Below are positions 27,501-38,392 of a stretch of 64,000 bases of DNA, piece after piece. The stretch lies in assembly GCA_000497125.2 (NCBI GenBank), contig CM035321.1, positions 318,001-382,000 of the forward strand, in the 5' to 3' direction. Numbering within the stretch: the first letter of the stretch is position 1; each line of letters begins with the position of its first letter. The notes beneath the pieces were generated by a model. That model was not told the DNA's origin and did not search any database. It saw nothing but the letters and a program-made list of their open reading frames with translations. The DNA is from Spironucleus salmonicida (lineage: Eukaryota > Fornicata > Diplomonadida > Hexamitidae). Position numbers and translations under genes: made by a program.

Positions 27501-27872
27501 AAGATACCCATTGATTAACTTGTCCTAGATTTTGAAATTTTTGATATACTTCCAGAGATTCCAGAGGGATGTTAAATTATTACAGGAATGTTCCTTCAAG
27601 GAGGAAGGCTAATTAACAAGAAATTGGTTGATGCTGAATCAGGTTAATTATTTGTTGAAGTGCCATTTATCATGTTGAAGCCGTGTAAAATATCAGAGCT
27701 AAATGTAGGTAATAGATACAGATGCCCAAGCTATAGAACTACAGCAAGAAAGGGCGTTTTAACCACAACTGGTCATTCAAGTAATTATATCCTTGATATT
27801 TATCTCCACTGCGAAGGGGATATCGGAAAATGGGTAAGAAGAGGCGCGGCACTATTTTAACAATCTGATTGA
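12600..27872 (+). CDS. Axonemal dynein heavy chain
   Basis: A single frame of 5,090 residues, all in one phase, from ATG 12600 to TGA 27870-27872: the motor ATPase of a flagellar dynein arm. Order: N-terminal tail and linker (about 1-2,100); AAA1 P-loop [10 protein letters not shown] near residue 2,151, with CLDEFNRC and [13 protein letters not shown]2 GNTMTGKTT near 2,455; AAA3 GPSGSGKTS near 2,974; AAA4 GMPSSGKRS near 3,368; a coiled-coil stalk around a microtubule-binding domain ([13 protein letters not shown]); AAA5-AAA6; and a C-terminal domain ending near [11 protein letters not shown]. It is several hundred residues longer than the usual 4,500 or so. A run of about ten serines sits at about 27,005-27,040. 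The exact arm type cannot be fixed by eye. Confidence 0.96.
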
Positions 27873-27924
27873 TTGATTTAATTTATTATTTATTATTTAT
27901 TATTTTATATTATTATAACTTAAA

Positions 27925-28920
27925 ATGTAAAAAATTATTAACACATATTCTAAAATTCCTAGCAATATTTCACAAATTTAGGAAGATTAGCTAGAAAATA
28001 CTTCAGCAGATGTTAAGAAATCAGGTCATTTAGAGTTACTTAATGCCCAAATAGGGGACTTCACGATTGTTGAAATATTATGTGAGACTAATTCCAGTAC
28101 ACTCTGTGTAGCAAACTATAATAATGTATTATATACATTAAAAGTAGCAAGGACTCTTCCTTATTTCTAAGACTTAATGCTAAAAGAAATTTAGAATTTT
28201 CACCTAATTTAAACTTTAGATATTTCACCAAAACTAGTTAGAGTATAAACATCTCTACCTGTATTTTTAGCTTATAAATTTGAACCATTAACACTAGACA
28301 AAGCATTACATATAAATAAAACGGGTTTCAATATAGATCTAGTTAAGTAATTTGGGTGTTAGCTTATTAGTTTAGCAAAATAGTTGCCATTTATCCATAA
28401 TAATATATAAATAAAAAATATTCTTATCACTGATTAACTTAAGCTTAAGCTTATTGATTTTAATGGAATTATGGATGACAATAATACACCTTATGAATAG
28501 TTTGCATTTGTGGAGAATGATCCAACGGTTTGGTAAATCGGGCATGTTCTTATGCATCTTTATTTGGGAAGATCTCCGTTTGGGCAGACAATATTTTAAT
28601 CTATGCATAACTAATTATAAATTTTAGGGGAACCTGATTATAAATTGTTTTCAATTTAGCAAAGAAAACGTCTTTTTGATGACTGGAATGATACAATACA
28701 TATCCAAGTTGAAGAATAAATTATAAATATTTGTGGTTAAATAAAATGGAAATATTGTCCAAATTTGAATATTTTGAATGCTTTTAATCAAGCATATTAA
28801 AGAGTGGAATTAGATGTATTGTTTGGAAATGAATTTGGTTAATTCCTTAAAAAGGTAATGAGTAACAATTTTGCTGAAAGACCGACTTTAGACGATGTTA
28901 TTTGGGAATGGCTAGAATGA
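27925..28920 (+). CDS. Protein kinase-like protein, probable pseudokinase
   Basis: A 331-residue kinase fold 52 bp downstream of the dynein gene. Visible landmarks: the beta-3 lysine in LYTLKVAR, the catalytic-loop position FIHNNIQIKNILI (family H-R-D-x-K-x-x-N), the magnesium-loop position LIDFNG (family D-F-G), VWQIGHVLMHLYLGRSPFG for the helix F-G region, and a terminal ERPTLDDVI. The catalytic Asp of HRD is replaced by Asn, and no glycine-rich loop is clear, so phosphotransfer is unlikely or atypical. A scaffolding or allosteric role is an inference. Very AT-rich. Confidence 0.8.
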
Positions 28921-28951
28921 TTATTATATAATAATATTTAGTATTATATTA

Positions 28952-31546
28952 ATGAAATCATTTTTAAAAAAGCATTAGAAGAGTGATGTCAAAGTTAATT
29001 TACTATAAAAAATAATATAGTTTAATATTAACTAAGAGATAGGAGATTTATTTGATCTATTAGCGTTAGCTAACTAAGACTATAAGCAAATTATTTACAA
29101 ATTCGTACTAAGTACAAGAATAGGCTATGAATTTTACAAATTTAAAGATCTTATTGATGAAAACTAAATACTTACAGCACTGATAGTGTAAATTATAAGA
29201 AACAAAAGTTTTGGCTCACTAATAAAAGCATTTAATGATGAATAAATGAATAGAATAGATCCTTTCTAACTTTCCAATTTGGACTATGATTTTCGAAATA
29301 ATCTTTAATTAACTGATGAGTAGCAGGAATTGCTGTTATAAATTTTATTGCTAATTGATTAATAAAGTATAAATTTTTAATCACATTAACTCATAAAAAT
29401 ACTCTAAATCTTATTTCCATACCCAAAAAATCATAATTTGGTTCTAGTGTTCTTATAATCTATTAATTCACAGGCAAACTATCATTTATTTTACAATTTG
29501 CTTTGCCTTCCACAATACCTTATGGAATATATAGAGCATGATGACTGTATTTCATCATAAGGGCAAATATTTTGTTACTTCTTGCATTAAAAATTATATT
29601 AATATAAGAATAATATTAACAATGCATATTCTCCCAGATTAACTTTTAGTATACATAATTTTAATCTGGCATAAAAGATTTGGAGACTAGAAAATTGTAC
29701 TTCTGAACTATCATTCTACTTTTAATGTAGATGTATGTCTTAAATTTTTAGTTGGTCATTTGAAGAATCCGTTAAATTTTATGAAGTGGCCCGAATACAG
29801 AAAGAAATTTGCTCAAAATATTATTGCTCTGTATAACAATTTTTAAACACAAAATTTGATTATAATTTAACTTCTTTAAATAAACTAGCCAATCTTTATG
29901 AAAATGTAATTAATTATGATCTTTAGGTAAGAAGGTATCCTTTTTATTTAAATGAATAATTGAATGAAGTTATTGCGGAGTTTCTTGAATATTTTTGCTC
30001 AGATCATAAAATATAAGTTTTTATGAGTCCAACTAAATAAATTCTGCATGATTTTCGCTATGTATCGCTTAATGATATGATATCTATTATTCCAAGTGCT
30101 GAGTTTAGTATTTTAAACATTTTATTCCGTGTATAGACAAAAGAAGATTTAATAGATAATATGATTAAATAGAAAAAACTTTATTAATTTATTCTACTAC
30201 TTAAGTAAATTTGCTTTCCATTTGATAGTTAGATACTTGATGATGTTTTTTTAGATTAGATAATATGTCTTTAGTAATAATAAGATTTACAGAATTAAAC
30301 GAAGTTTATACTACCAAATTTAACAATTTAATATTAATTTTTTAAAAACATACTGGAAATCGAGGAACAGCCAGACTATTTATGTAAGTTGAAACTTCTA
30401 ATATTAAACTTTTCCATATAAATTCCAGCGTTAAAACAACTTGAAAATGATGTTGATGATATGAGCTAAATTTAATTGATAACTGCTAGCTACTACATTA
30501 ATCAGAAATAATTATCTCATTATTAAAAATAGGATACAATTTAAGATAAAATTGTTTTAACAGTTATATAATAAGTAGAATAAAATTCATATCTTATTGA
30601 AAAGGATTGGAAAAAATGGTCTAATTTGTATATTGATGATTTAATTTAGTAATTTAAATTATTTAATATACAAGAAAAGTCTTACTAAATACAAAGGCTT
30701 TTTCAACTTACTTTTAAGAAAATTCTTTCCATTTTTAAACTTTCTTCTGTTTCCAGTTCATAATATAAATAAACTCTAATTTAACTCCAATAGTAAGTTA
30801 GACTTTATAAAAAAGAATTCGGTCATCGGTATGCATTATTCTATATCTGCTAATATCTAGCTGCTAATCCTAACTAACTTACATTTATATTATAGCTTTC
30901 TCTAAACAACCCTAAGATTTATAAGCTACTATTAAAAAGAACACAAAAACTGAATAAATAAGTTATTATGAATCTAAGCTTAAGAATAGATAAAGAATAA
31001 CATGAATTTTTCGATTAATATTTACTAGATATTTACTATCAGTCTGTGAACTATTATAGGACATTAACACACTCGGAGTTTCTCATGCATCTAAAAAATA
31101 TATAAAACGTATATAAGAAAGAAGAATAATTCAACAGACTTCTTCTACTTCTCAGTGCACGGCTCCCAGATACCATTTAATAAGATACAATTATCAAACC
31201 TATAATAGAAAAGTAAATATCATTACTTTTTAATGATAATTATTTCAAAATGATATTTCCAGAATTTCATGACCAAATATAACATTTTTATGCGCCATAA
31301 GACACTTTCTAACATTTCTACTTTCACTACCTATAAAAATTTTATGATATTATTAAAAGTGATTTGCAATTCATTTTAAATACCAATTAGTAATAATTTA
31401 TAAAGTTTTAAAGTTTTCATTGCCCAACTGATTCGAATCTCAATTCAACATAAAATTCTTACGATAGAAATTCCTAAGTTAACATATCAGCATTTAACTC
31501 AGTTTGCTTTTCAAATGAATCTTTGAATTCATCTTCTACAGAGTGA
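28952..31546 (+). CDS. Large hypothetical helical protein, 864 aa
   Basis: A continuous frame from ATG 28952 to TGA 31544-31546, extremely AT-rich, with glutamine written almost always as TAA or TAG. The sequence is Leu-, Ile-, Tyr- and Gln-rich, without clear membrane segments, and looks like stacked helices, possibly HEAT-like repeats. A Cys/Ser-rich tail ends the protein. It follows the pseudokinase by 31 bp on the same strand and converges with the zf-HIT gene, whose stop lies 12 bp away. I do not recognise the family. The length makes chance improbable. Confidence 0.75.
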
Positions 31547-31558
31547 GTACACAATTCA

Positions 31559-31906
31559 TCACTTGAAACATTAAGACTATCTTTTGTGTTCTTAAAAACA
31601 TTAAGAAGAGCAGTATCGAGCGTTACACTTATCACCAGAACATGCATATGGAGCCCTTTCTTTTTAGCAAATAATGCATCGTGCACCAGTTGCATTACCA
31701 GTTGCAAATACTGTTGCACTAAAAAGATTAGGAGTGGCTGTTAGCTAGGAGGGATCCTCTTGATAATCGAATTACACATAATCAAGAGCATCTTATTTAG
31801 TAGTTTATTATGTATCTGATACTAATTTTTTAAAATTCTTTTTAGTAGATTGTAATTCTACTGATTAGAATTTCGTATCATTTTACTGTTGGTGGAGAGC
31901 ATCCAT
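31559..31906 (-). CDS. zf-HIT zinc-finger protein
   Basis: A 115-residue protein. The last 40 residues form a HIT-type zinc finger: CIIC, then YACSGDKC, ARYCSSQC, and H-K-R-x-S-x-C, fitting the family pattern C-x2-C, C-x-x-C, Y-C-S-x-x-C, H, C. Small proteins with this finger occur in chromatin-remodelling (SWR1/INO80) and box C/D snoRNP assembly complexes; a C-terminal finger on a short basic protein resembles ZNHIT1/Vps71, but that assignment is an inference. The N-terminal half is polar and charged. The gene converges with the 864-residue gene, 12 bp between stops. Confidence 0.8.
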
Positions 31907-32001
31907 TTTAAGAATTAGTAGTATCTATATTATATATTATTAATCCTATTTTTAGATAATTAATATTAATATTATTGTATTATAAAAATTGTAAGCTGAA
32001 A

Positions 32002-33351
32002 ATGGCTTAAATGATACTAACAATTTAATTACTTACTTGTGAAGTTAATTATGTTATTTTTAATCCTATTATTTACTTAATTGATATAAATTTAACATGT
32101 AATTGGCAAAATATAACTTTTATGCTTGAAGTAGGAGACTAATAGTAACAATTCGAAAAATAGATTACCTAAATATAGAATCCAGCTTTCTAGTTTTAAA
32201 TTCTACACAAAACACTACCACTGTTTCTTAATATTTACTAAGGTGATATTTAACTTTAGCAGCTACAAGTCTACTAATTTAAAACGGTTATTACAAATCC
32301 TATCACGTGTATATAAAATCTTTTTGTATCCTAATCTTAACTTAAATCATGGTTATCCATTTAGGGAAACTTTACAAAATGTGTATATGATTTTAGTATA
32401 CTAAATTGGTATTTTATGATAAATTAGGTATCTTTGAAGCTTAAATTCAACTAGAGACCTTATTATTCAGAAGAAGTATTGGGAGACATATTTTATTATC
32501 CAATACTATATGTTGAATGTAAAGATGATTAGAATTGTCAGTATGCTCTGGAAAATATCTATCATTTTGAGTAGTAGCTTATTCTAAATGTAGGCAAAGT
32601 AAACATTTCATACAAAAACCTAACAATTTTTACTAATCCTAATAACTTTAATATTGAAATGTAGATAAATAATAAATCAGTTGACGGGGATGTAGATTTT
32701 CAGTATATTTGGGGGTCTATTTATGTTAGTACCAGCCGAATAATGAGATATATCAATACTACATTAGATGCCACATTAATTAAGATGAGTATATTATTGT
32801 ATTCTTCTAATATATCAATTACACTAGTTAATAGTTATGATAATATTTAACAATTTTTAAATCCGTTTCATTTCTTCATTTGTGAGGAAGAATGCTTAGC
32901 TTTAAGGAATTAAACTTACTCAGCAATAATAAAATTCGATTATTTCTTACGAGATATCTTGGTTCAACATAATTCGTTTTATATGAAAAAGTAACCCTAT
33001 TTTCCAGTTAATATACGAATTGATAGTAATTAAATCAATGTTATTTCAGATTTTATTTCGCCTAATAATATAAGTCTCCTTTTTGGAGACTCTATTCTTA
33101 TCCCATTTGAGAAATATATGGGGTCGGGTTTCCGTCCTATGAGTGAAGAAGGTAAAAAGTAGCTAAAACGTTATCCATAACTTTTGTAAAAATACAATAA
33201 ACTTATTGTTATCTTAGAGAACCAGAATTAATCATTTTTCGTTAACAATATTCAAACTTTTACCATTAATTTTCTTATTTTAATTTTAATGGGTTCCGTA
33301 ATTCTTGTTACAACATCATTAGTCATGTTCATGTTATGGAAATTAAAATGA
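32002..33351 (+). CDS. Type I membrane glycoprotein, hypothetical
   Basis: A 449-residue frame with a weakly hydrophobic N-terminus (MAQMILTIQLLTC), a long beta-rich ectodomain carrying about ten N-x-S/T sites, few cysteines, and one hydrophobic segment near the C-terminus (FLILILMGSVILVTTSLVMF) followed by a three-residue stub before TGA 33349-33351. The topology suggests an exoplasmic domain anchored at its C-terminus, on the plasma membrane or in the secretory pathway. It is not cysteine-rich, so it does not belong with the CxxC surface family at 7330. Family not recognised. Confidence 0.7.
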
Positions 33352-33715
33352 GCTGTAGTAGGAGTAACTATAGTTTATGGAGTATTGTAGTATTAGGTTA
33401 AGGTTAATAATATTTTCTGATTATTAAATTTACAAAGTAAAATTTCCTTAACCCTTTATCATGTATTTATAACCCTTTTATGTAATTAAGCTTATATATT
33501 TTACGAGAATAGCTCTAATATAAATTTTATTAACCTATTTATTTAGTTTTCTTTAACATATTTAAATCAACTGAATAGATATAGTATTTCCTAGTTACAG
33601 ATTTTAACCTCTAGTATCAAAAATACCGATGCAAACTCCTTTTTCAAAGTACTAATAAATCAATTTGTAATAATAAATTAATGTTATCCTATTAATGTAA
33701 TATTTAAAATTGAAC
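33352..33715. other. AT-rich gap of about 360 bp
   Basis: No gene recognised. It lies between the membrane glycoprotein gene and the small minus-strand gene, so it holds both 3' flanks. A long plus-strand stretch lacks TGA but has no convincing start or protein-like composition. Confidence 0.4.
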
Positions 33716-33871
33716 TCATATTTCTACTCCACCCCTTCCTCTTACACTTCCAACTTTCCATTCTTCTGAATCTTCAACTTCTAAACAGATCAAATTATCG
33801 TCCAAAGTAAGCAAAAAATTAGGCTGAACTTCATCCAAAATACATATACTATAACTACTGCTATTACTCAT
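33716..33871 (-). CDS. Small hypothetical protein, 51 aa
   Basis: A 51-residue frame from ATG 33871 to TGA 33716. It starts MSNSSSYSICILDE, is acidic in the middle (LEVEDSEEWK) and ends with a Gly/Arg-rich tail (VRGRGGVEI). The composition is more protein-like than the flanking AT-rich DNA. Not recognised, and short enough that chance is possible. Confidence 0.4.
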   Translation of the reverse strand: MSNSSSYSICILDEVQPNFLLTLDDNLICLEVEDSEEWKVGSVRGRGGVEI

Positions 33872-33927
33872 ATTAAGTTTCTTGAATTTTGGTGCCGAAT
33901 TTTCATGTTAAATTGGTCGTTTTGGAG

Positions 33928-34370
33928 ATGTTTAAGGTCGTTTTGGCATTCTAAACTAGCCTGTAAACAGCGGAGTTTGTAGTTGGGGAGGGGAAGTTTT
34001 CAATTCAATTTAAATATGATTTTCTATTTTTTTAAAGTTAAAACTAATAGTGGTTAAAACAAAGTCTTATGGTAATTCTTAGGCCCCAGCGGCTTTTGTT
34101 CTTGCAATTTATCGCTTTGCTGTTTTTCCTACAGTTGGAGGTTTCGAAAAAATAGCATATTACGGTTAAAGAATAAAAGAAGTTGGAATTTAGGCAAAAT
34201 TTGAGCTATAGAATGCCAGTTTTTATGTTAGTGAGCAAGCAGATTTTGGGCGGTTCATTTACTAAAATATTTAGTATTTATACGTATATAATAATAGATC
34301 TCCGGTTTTTAGTATATGGTAAAATAGAGAATAAATAAAACAGCTAAGAGATAAATTATATAGTATCTGA
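33928..34370 (+). pseudogene. Possible gene interrupted by a frameshift near 34,060-34,075
   Basis: Two plus-strand frames with protein-like composition abut here. The first begins at ATG 33928 (MFKVVLAFQTSL) and stays protein-like to WLKQS near 34,065. The second, in the next phase, continues with YGNSQAPAAFVLAIYRF and runs to TGA 34368-34370, but has no ATG of its own. Joined, they would make a protein of about 147 residues. The alternatives are a sequencing indel, a true disabling mutation, a very short intron, or chance. The first frame also continues in phase as a hydrophobic-start frame from 34069 to 34662, which looks less natural. Not recognised as a family. Confidence 0.35.
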
Positions 34371-34493
34371 TAAGTGCTTGCTGTTATTTATTAATAACAG
34401 TTTATTAAGAGTCAGTAATAGTATTAACAAATATATTTTAAATAAATTATATAATAATATAATATTATTTACTTTCCGCACGCCTCTTCTTTC

Positions 34494-34958
34494 ATGTCAA
34501 AAACTCCCCCTAAATATGAAACAGACAAAGGTCGATAACGCTTTGAAAGACCGAAAAAAATTTCAAGGTTATAATTATTAAGTGAAGAAATTGTTAAATC
34601 TAGTAATACTCCACAACAATAAGTATTCAAGTACCGCTACCCGCAACCGAAAACTGACGTGAAGGCCGGCTCAAACTAGTGCTTCATAAATATGATGTTA
34701 TCACACTCGGCAATCTATTCGGCATTCTGTTACGTGACGCGCAAGAGGATATCAATCGTGCCGAGTAATTTGTTGGATGTGTTAGCTGTTAAATCCACAT
34801 CGTACAATGTGCTACTAAACTAGGAGTAGAAGTCACTACTTTGGATCAACGACCGCAAACTCCCGGAGAGGGTGATATTGATTGATGCCATTCTGTAGGA
34901 GCCAGGTCTAAACGATACGTGGATTGCAAAACTGAATGCTATGAAAACCTAAAAGTGA
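34494..34958 (+). CDS. Hypothetical protein, left partner with the duplicated C-terminal half (154 aa)
   Basis: The frame runs from ATG 34494 to TGA 34956-34958. Residues 1-46 (MSKTPPKYETDK..., basic and Gln-rich) lie outside the inverted repeat. From the codon TAC at 34632 onward the last 108 residues are identical to those of the gene at 40245-40751. The shared part starts YRYPQPKTD and includes SHSAIYSAFCYVTRKR and LLWINDRKLPERV. It is GC-richer than the unique part. Which N-terminus is original is not clear; the right-hand gene has the longer and more complex one. Family not recognised. Confidence 0.5.
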
Positions 34959-34977
34959 TTCTGTGTGCCACTCCAAA

Positions 34978-35334
34978 ATGGACGCCAACCATATAACATA
35001 AACATCTATTCAGCATATTTACAAGCTCAACGCCCTACGGTCGACGATTGCCTTAGAATACGAGAAGATATCCAGAGATATTCAGGAGTTACGTCGCATT
35101 TAGGTTGAGCTAAAGCTTCCATTGAGTCTTGCGATGAAGACTCTAAATGACCTCATGGTTGAAAAGTCTAATTAACTGCATAAGCTGGATCTGTAGATTA
35201 AGATGTTTGCACTCGCGTGCACACAGGCCGAGAAAACTCTCGAAGAATTTGCTTTCATGGGTCCGCTTATTTCTCGCATCACGTATCCGGAGGTTGCAGT
35301 ACGATCTAGAGTATTAGTTGAGTTCCGGAAGTGA
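34978..35334 (+). CDS. Hypothetical coiled-coil protein, left copy (118 aa)
   Basis: The frame runs from ATG 34978 to TGA 35332-35334, wholly inside the left repeat arm; an identical copy lies at 39869-40225. Residues 10-95 are strongly helical with heptad-like Leu/Ile spacing (LEYEKISRDIQELRRI, LHKLDLQIKMFALA), typical of a small coiled-coil subunit of a larger complex. The C-terminus (ITYPEVAVRSRVLVEFRK) is less helical. It starts 19 bp after the preceding gene and its stop directly abuts the stop of the convergent gene at 35335. GC-richer than the surroundings. Family not recognised. Confidence 0.7.
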
Positions 35335-36426
35335 TCACTTAAACCTCACCTCACCAATTTTATCCTCGATCTCGACACCTTTATACAGTATCTTCTAAAA
35401 TTTGCCTTTCATTATATGGTACATGAACAAATCCTACTTTGTTGGGGTCCCATAGAAGGTACCAACTGCTTAGTTGATAATGCTTCGATGCTCTGATTGA
35501 AATTCATTAAGATTCTCTAAAATTTTATAATCTAAACTATCAATTTAGTCCTATAACTTAGCTATAACTGGTCCTAAAACAAAAATTCCATAGTCACAAC
35601 ATTGATATTGATGCACTTCAGTATTTAAGTACTAAACTATCGGAGTTATCCCATCTCCCTTGTACATTGGCCCAGAATAAGAGTTTCGAACAAATTAGTT
35701 CCTGCAGCGAAGTAAGTTATCCACTTTATACGGTAAAAGATCGCATGTAGAATAGTGTTAAATAGTATCTTACGATAGTGGGACCTGTTGCTTTGTTTCG
35801 TACGGTTCATGTGTGAAAGAGAAAGTGGAAGATAGAGATGAGTGTGATATGATGATATCTGATGATAATCTAAACAATATGGCCTTATTCACACCATTCT
35901 CATAAAGAATTTTATCACCTTTAGTCATAACCACATGCCTTTGATCTAAATTCTACAAAGAACATATGTGATAGAATGCTCTAAGCGATTAAAAGCCTGA
36001 GAAATCTCGAGGTATACTCATTGTAACAAACGAGGTAAGAACACGTGAATCATGTTAACATAGTTATAAAAATGGTCGAATATAAAATTCAACAATAGCA
36101 CGAGCCATTCGAAACCCGTACTACATGTTTATCTAGCCTATAGTTTACAAATAGATTTGAAGATAAGATACTATTGCCTATGTTAACGCAAAATCATCAG
36201 TAATTACTAATAGTTATTCCCATTACTTAATATATGCTGTTTTATCTGAAAAATTGATCTACTCAAGCGGTGAAGGTCCAAACTATAGAGATAATTAAAA
36301 AGCTGCTGTAAAATATGATGCCTCTCTTATTTAAGATTCAATATTCTATACTGATTCAATATAGAGAATCTAATTATCTTTTGTAAACTCATCTATGATA
36401 TTTTCTGGAAGCAAAATATAAATCAT
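35335..36426 (-). CDS. Hypothetical protein, left copy (363 aa)
   Basis: A complete gene inside the left arm, identical to the copy at 38777-39868. It starts at ATG 36426, 43 bp after the eIF6 stop, and ends at TGA 35335, with no base between it and the convergent coiled-coil gene. The protein begins MIYILLPENIIDEF, is helical in its first 140 residues (a GFRMARAIVEFYIRPF segment), then mixed, and ends with EDKIGEVRFK. No membrane segment or known motif was found. The tandem spacing with IFT46 and eIF6 suggests a closely packed minus-strand run. Confidence 0.72.
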
Positions 36427-36469
36427 TTAAAGTTTAGATATATTATGAATAATATATATGATATGTCAC

Positions 36470-37204
36470 TCAAAGGAACCCATCCTGGAAAGCCTTCCTC
36501 ATATCATCTACGGCGTTTTAATTCATCTATAAACCAAATATAGCTTATACTACGCCGATTTCAGTATTACTGCAATCTCTACCAACAAATCCAACGAAGT
36601 CATTGACAAGGATGCCACCAGAGACCAATTAGCCACCCTTATTTACAGTACCTGAACACACAGGGACACCCAAAAGGGATGCTAATTCTTCTTACTCTTC
36701 CCTGGATACATTGGATCCAACTAAGCATCCCTTATTCGTTACTTTCATGAGAGAACCAACAAGACCAACTCCACCCACGGCGTGGCGAACTACCTCTACG
36801 CCTAAAGCATCAGCTACTACTTCTTCAGTTTCACGCTCTGCATCAGGATGAATTAAGCAAAAATTATCATTACATGCAATAATGTTTCCTAATGCAGAGA
36901 GACGCTCATCAAGTTTTTAAACTACAACATCATCAGGAAGAGCATTCCTAATATTCAAAAATTCTGAATCCGTAACACCTGAAGGTAAAAGTAATCCTTT
37001 TGAGTTACCAGCACATAAGCGTCCTAATAACTTAGAGTTTGCAATAGTAGAGCGGAAAGCAGCCACACCATGTGGTGCTAATGTAGATTCGAGCAATGAA
37101 AAGTAATGAGCTGCTGGAGAAGGTGCAGAGATACAATAATTATTAGTCATTATAGCGAAGACACCGACATCAGGGGAGTTTTCAAAATGTGTTGTATAAG
37201 TCAT
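36470..37204 (-). CDS. EIF6: Eukaryotic translation initiation factor 6 (eIF6)
   Basis: A full-length 244-residue eIF6, the factor that binds the 60S subunit and prevents premature joining to 40S, with a role in 60S maturation. Family landmarks: FENSPDVGVFA at the N-terminus, RSTIANSKLLGRL, RLSALGNIIACND, HPDAERETEEVVAD, VGSLMKVTNKGCLV, EEQEELASLLGVPV and GTVNKGGQLVSGGILVND. The Gln in EEQEEL is a TAA codon at a position where other eukaryotes also have Gln, direct support for the code. The gene straddles the inverted-repeat boundary: its last 341 bp (36470-36810) lie in the left arm and its 5' part in the spacer. Confidence 0.97.
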
Positions 37205-37261
37205 TGACAGGAAGGGTAAGTGAAAGGGATTTAAAAATAAATATGAAAATAATAATATATA

Positions 37262-38290
37262 TCACAAATATTTTTATGCGTCTTACTCACCAATTGCCTC
37301 ATAATAAAGCTCAAACAACATCATCAAACTATCTAATTTACTGTCATTATAATAAGGAATATCTAATAAAGTACAAATAACCTAAAAATACTAAATTACG
37401 TCTAATTATATTTATGCAGTAGGAAGTAATATTTATTTAACATCATCTTCAAACGTTTTATCGTACATTTCTAAGCATTGTTGATTAATGGGGTGTTTAT
37501 ATTCATATTTTTATGGAGATTTTTAATGTAATTATTCAATTTAAAAAATAAAATCATTTAAAGTTGATAAGTCTGTAACTATAGGTACTTCACAATATTT
37601 TTGGTGTTTTTAGTATAATTTTATTTATGTTTAGCTTAGTTTCGAGATAAGAACTACTTTATTTGATTAATTTATACAAGGTTCGTCTAATACAGATACC
37701 CCTATTTTATCAATTGAGTTATCTGGTCGAGGTAATTTAATATATGGATCCACTTCTCCTATAGAAGGCTAGTACTCTTAAAGAAACGGGACAAATAAAG
37801 TTTCCAATAACATTTCAGTAGGTTAAAATAGTTTATACATATTAATTAGGTCATCATTACTTAATTAAGTGAAATCTAAATCCACGGATTATTCTTCACA
37901 TTAAAGTATATATTTAGTCTAGTTTTGATTAACACGAGAAGATATATGATGCTCATGATGAATAATACCTTCAGTTTATTCAGATAATTAATTAATATTA
38001 TTATTTTGCACTACATCTTAAATTTCATCTTACAGGTTTGCACTAGATATATCGTTATTATATTTTTATTAACATCCATTTTATAATTACTCTGGTGAGT
38101 TAAACAGTTTTTATGAATTGATTATTTCCTCTTCCTAGTCACCTTGGCTGATCGAATCAGAGATTGATGGCGTGGAAGATACAGAATTTCTTAAGTTGCG
38201 CATAATTACAGATTCTAAAGAAGATGGTGCATTAATTTAATATGTTTCATCCATGGAATCTCGAGGCTTTGTTTTCTTAATCGATGCCAT
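37262..38290 (-). CDS. IFT46: Intraflagellar transport protein 46
   Basis: A 342-residue protein. The first 150 residues are Ser-, Asn- and Gln-rich and probably disordered. The C-terminal half matches the IFT46 core: LFVPFLQEYQPSIGEVDPYIKLPRPD followed by VSVLDEP, and later LLPTAQIQLDVIQYFQVICTLLDIP and a closing LFELYYEAIGE. IFT46 is a subunit of the IFT-B1 complex and supports flagellar delivery of outer-arm dynein. The gene lies entirely in the unique spacer of the inverted repeat, 57 bp upstream of eIF6 on the same strand. Confidence 0.9.
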
Positions 38291-38392
38291 TTTAAAAATT
38301 TTATCCAGGAATACAATATAATTAATTTTAATATATTTTTATTTTTATCAATGAAAATTTAAATAGTAAAAAAATTATACCCGTATTATCAA

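Larger units (their letters stand above)
34632..36810. repeat. Left arm of a 2,179-bp inverted repeat
   Basis: The reverse complement of this segment recurs at 38393-40571. Paired coordinates add up to 75,203 at both ends and at every internal point compared (for example around 35,000, 35,330 and 35,900), so no net indel is present. No mismatch was seen in the stretches compared, which do not cover the whole arm. The arm carries the C-terminal half of one gene, two complete genes and the last 341 bp of eIF6. The spacer between the arms is 1,582 bp. No terminal repeat, transposase or target-site duplication is visible at the ends. Confidence 0.95.

Noticed and set aside
34069-34662. Plus-strand frame with a hydrophobic start (MVILRPQRLLFLQ)
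   Set aside because: It overlaps two other candidate frames and runs into the repeat arm in a different phase from the shared gene; the rest of its composition is AT-noise.
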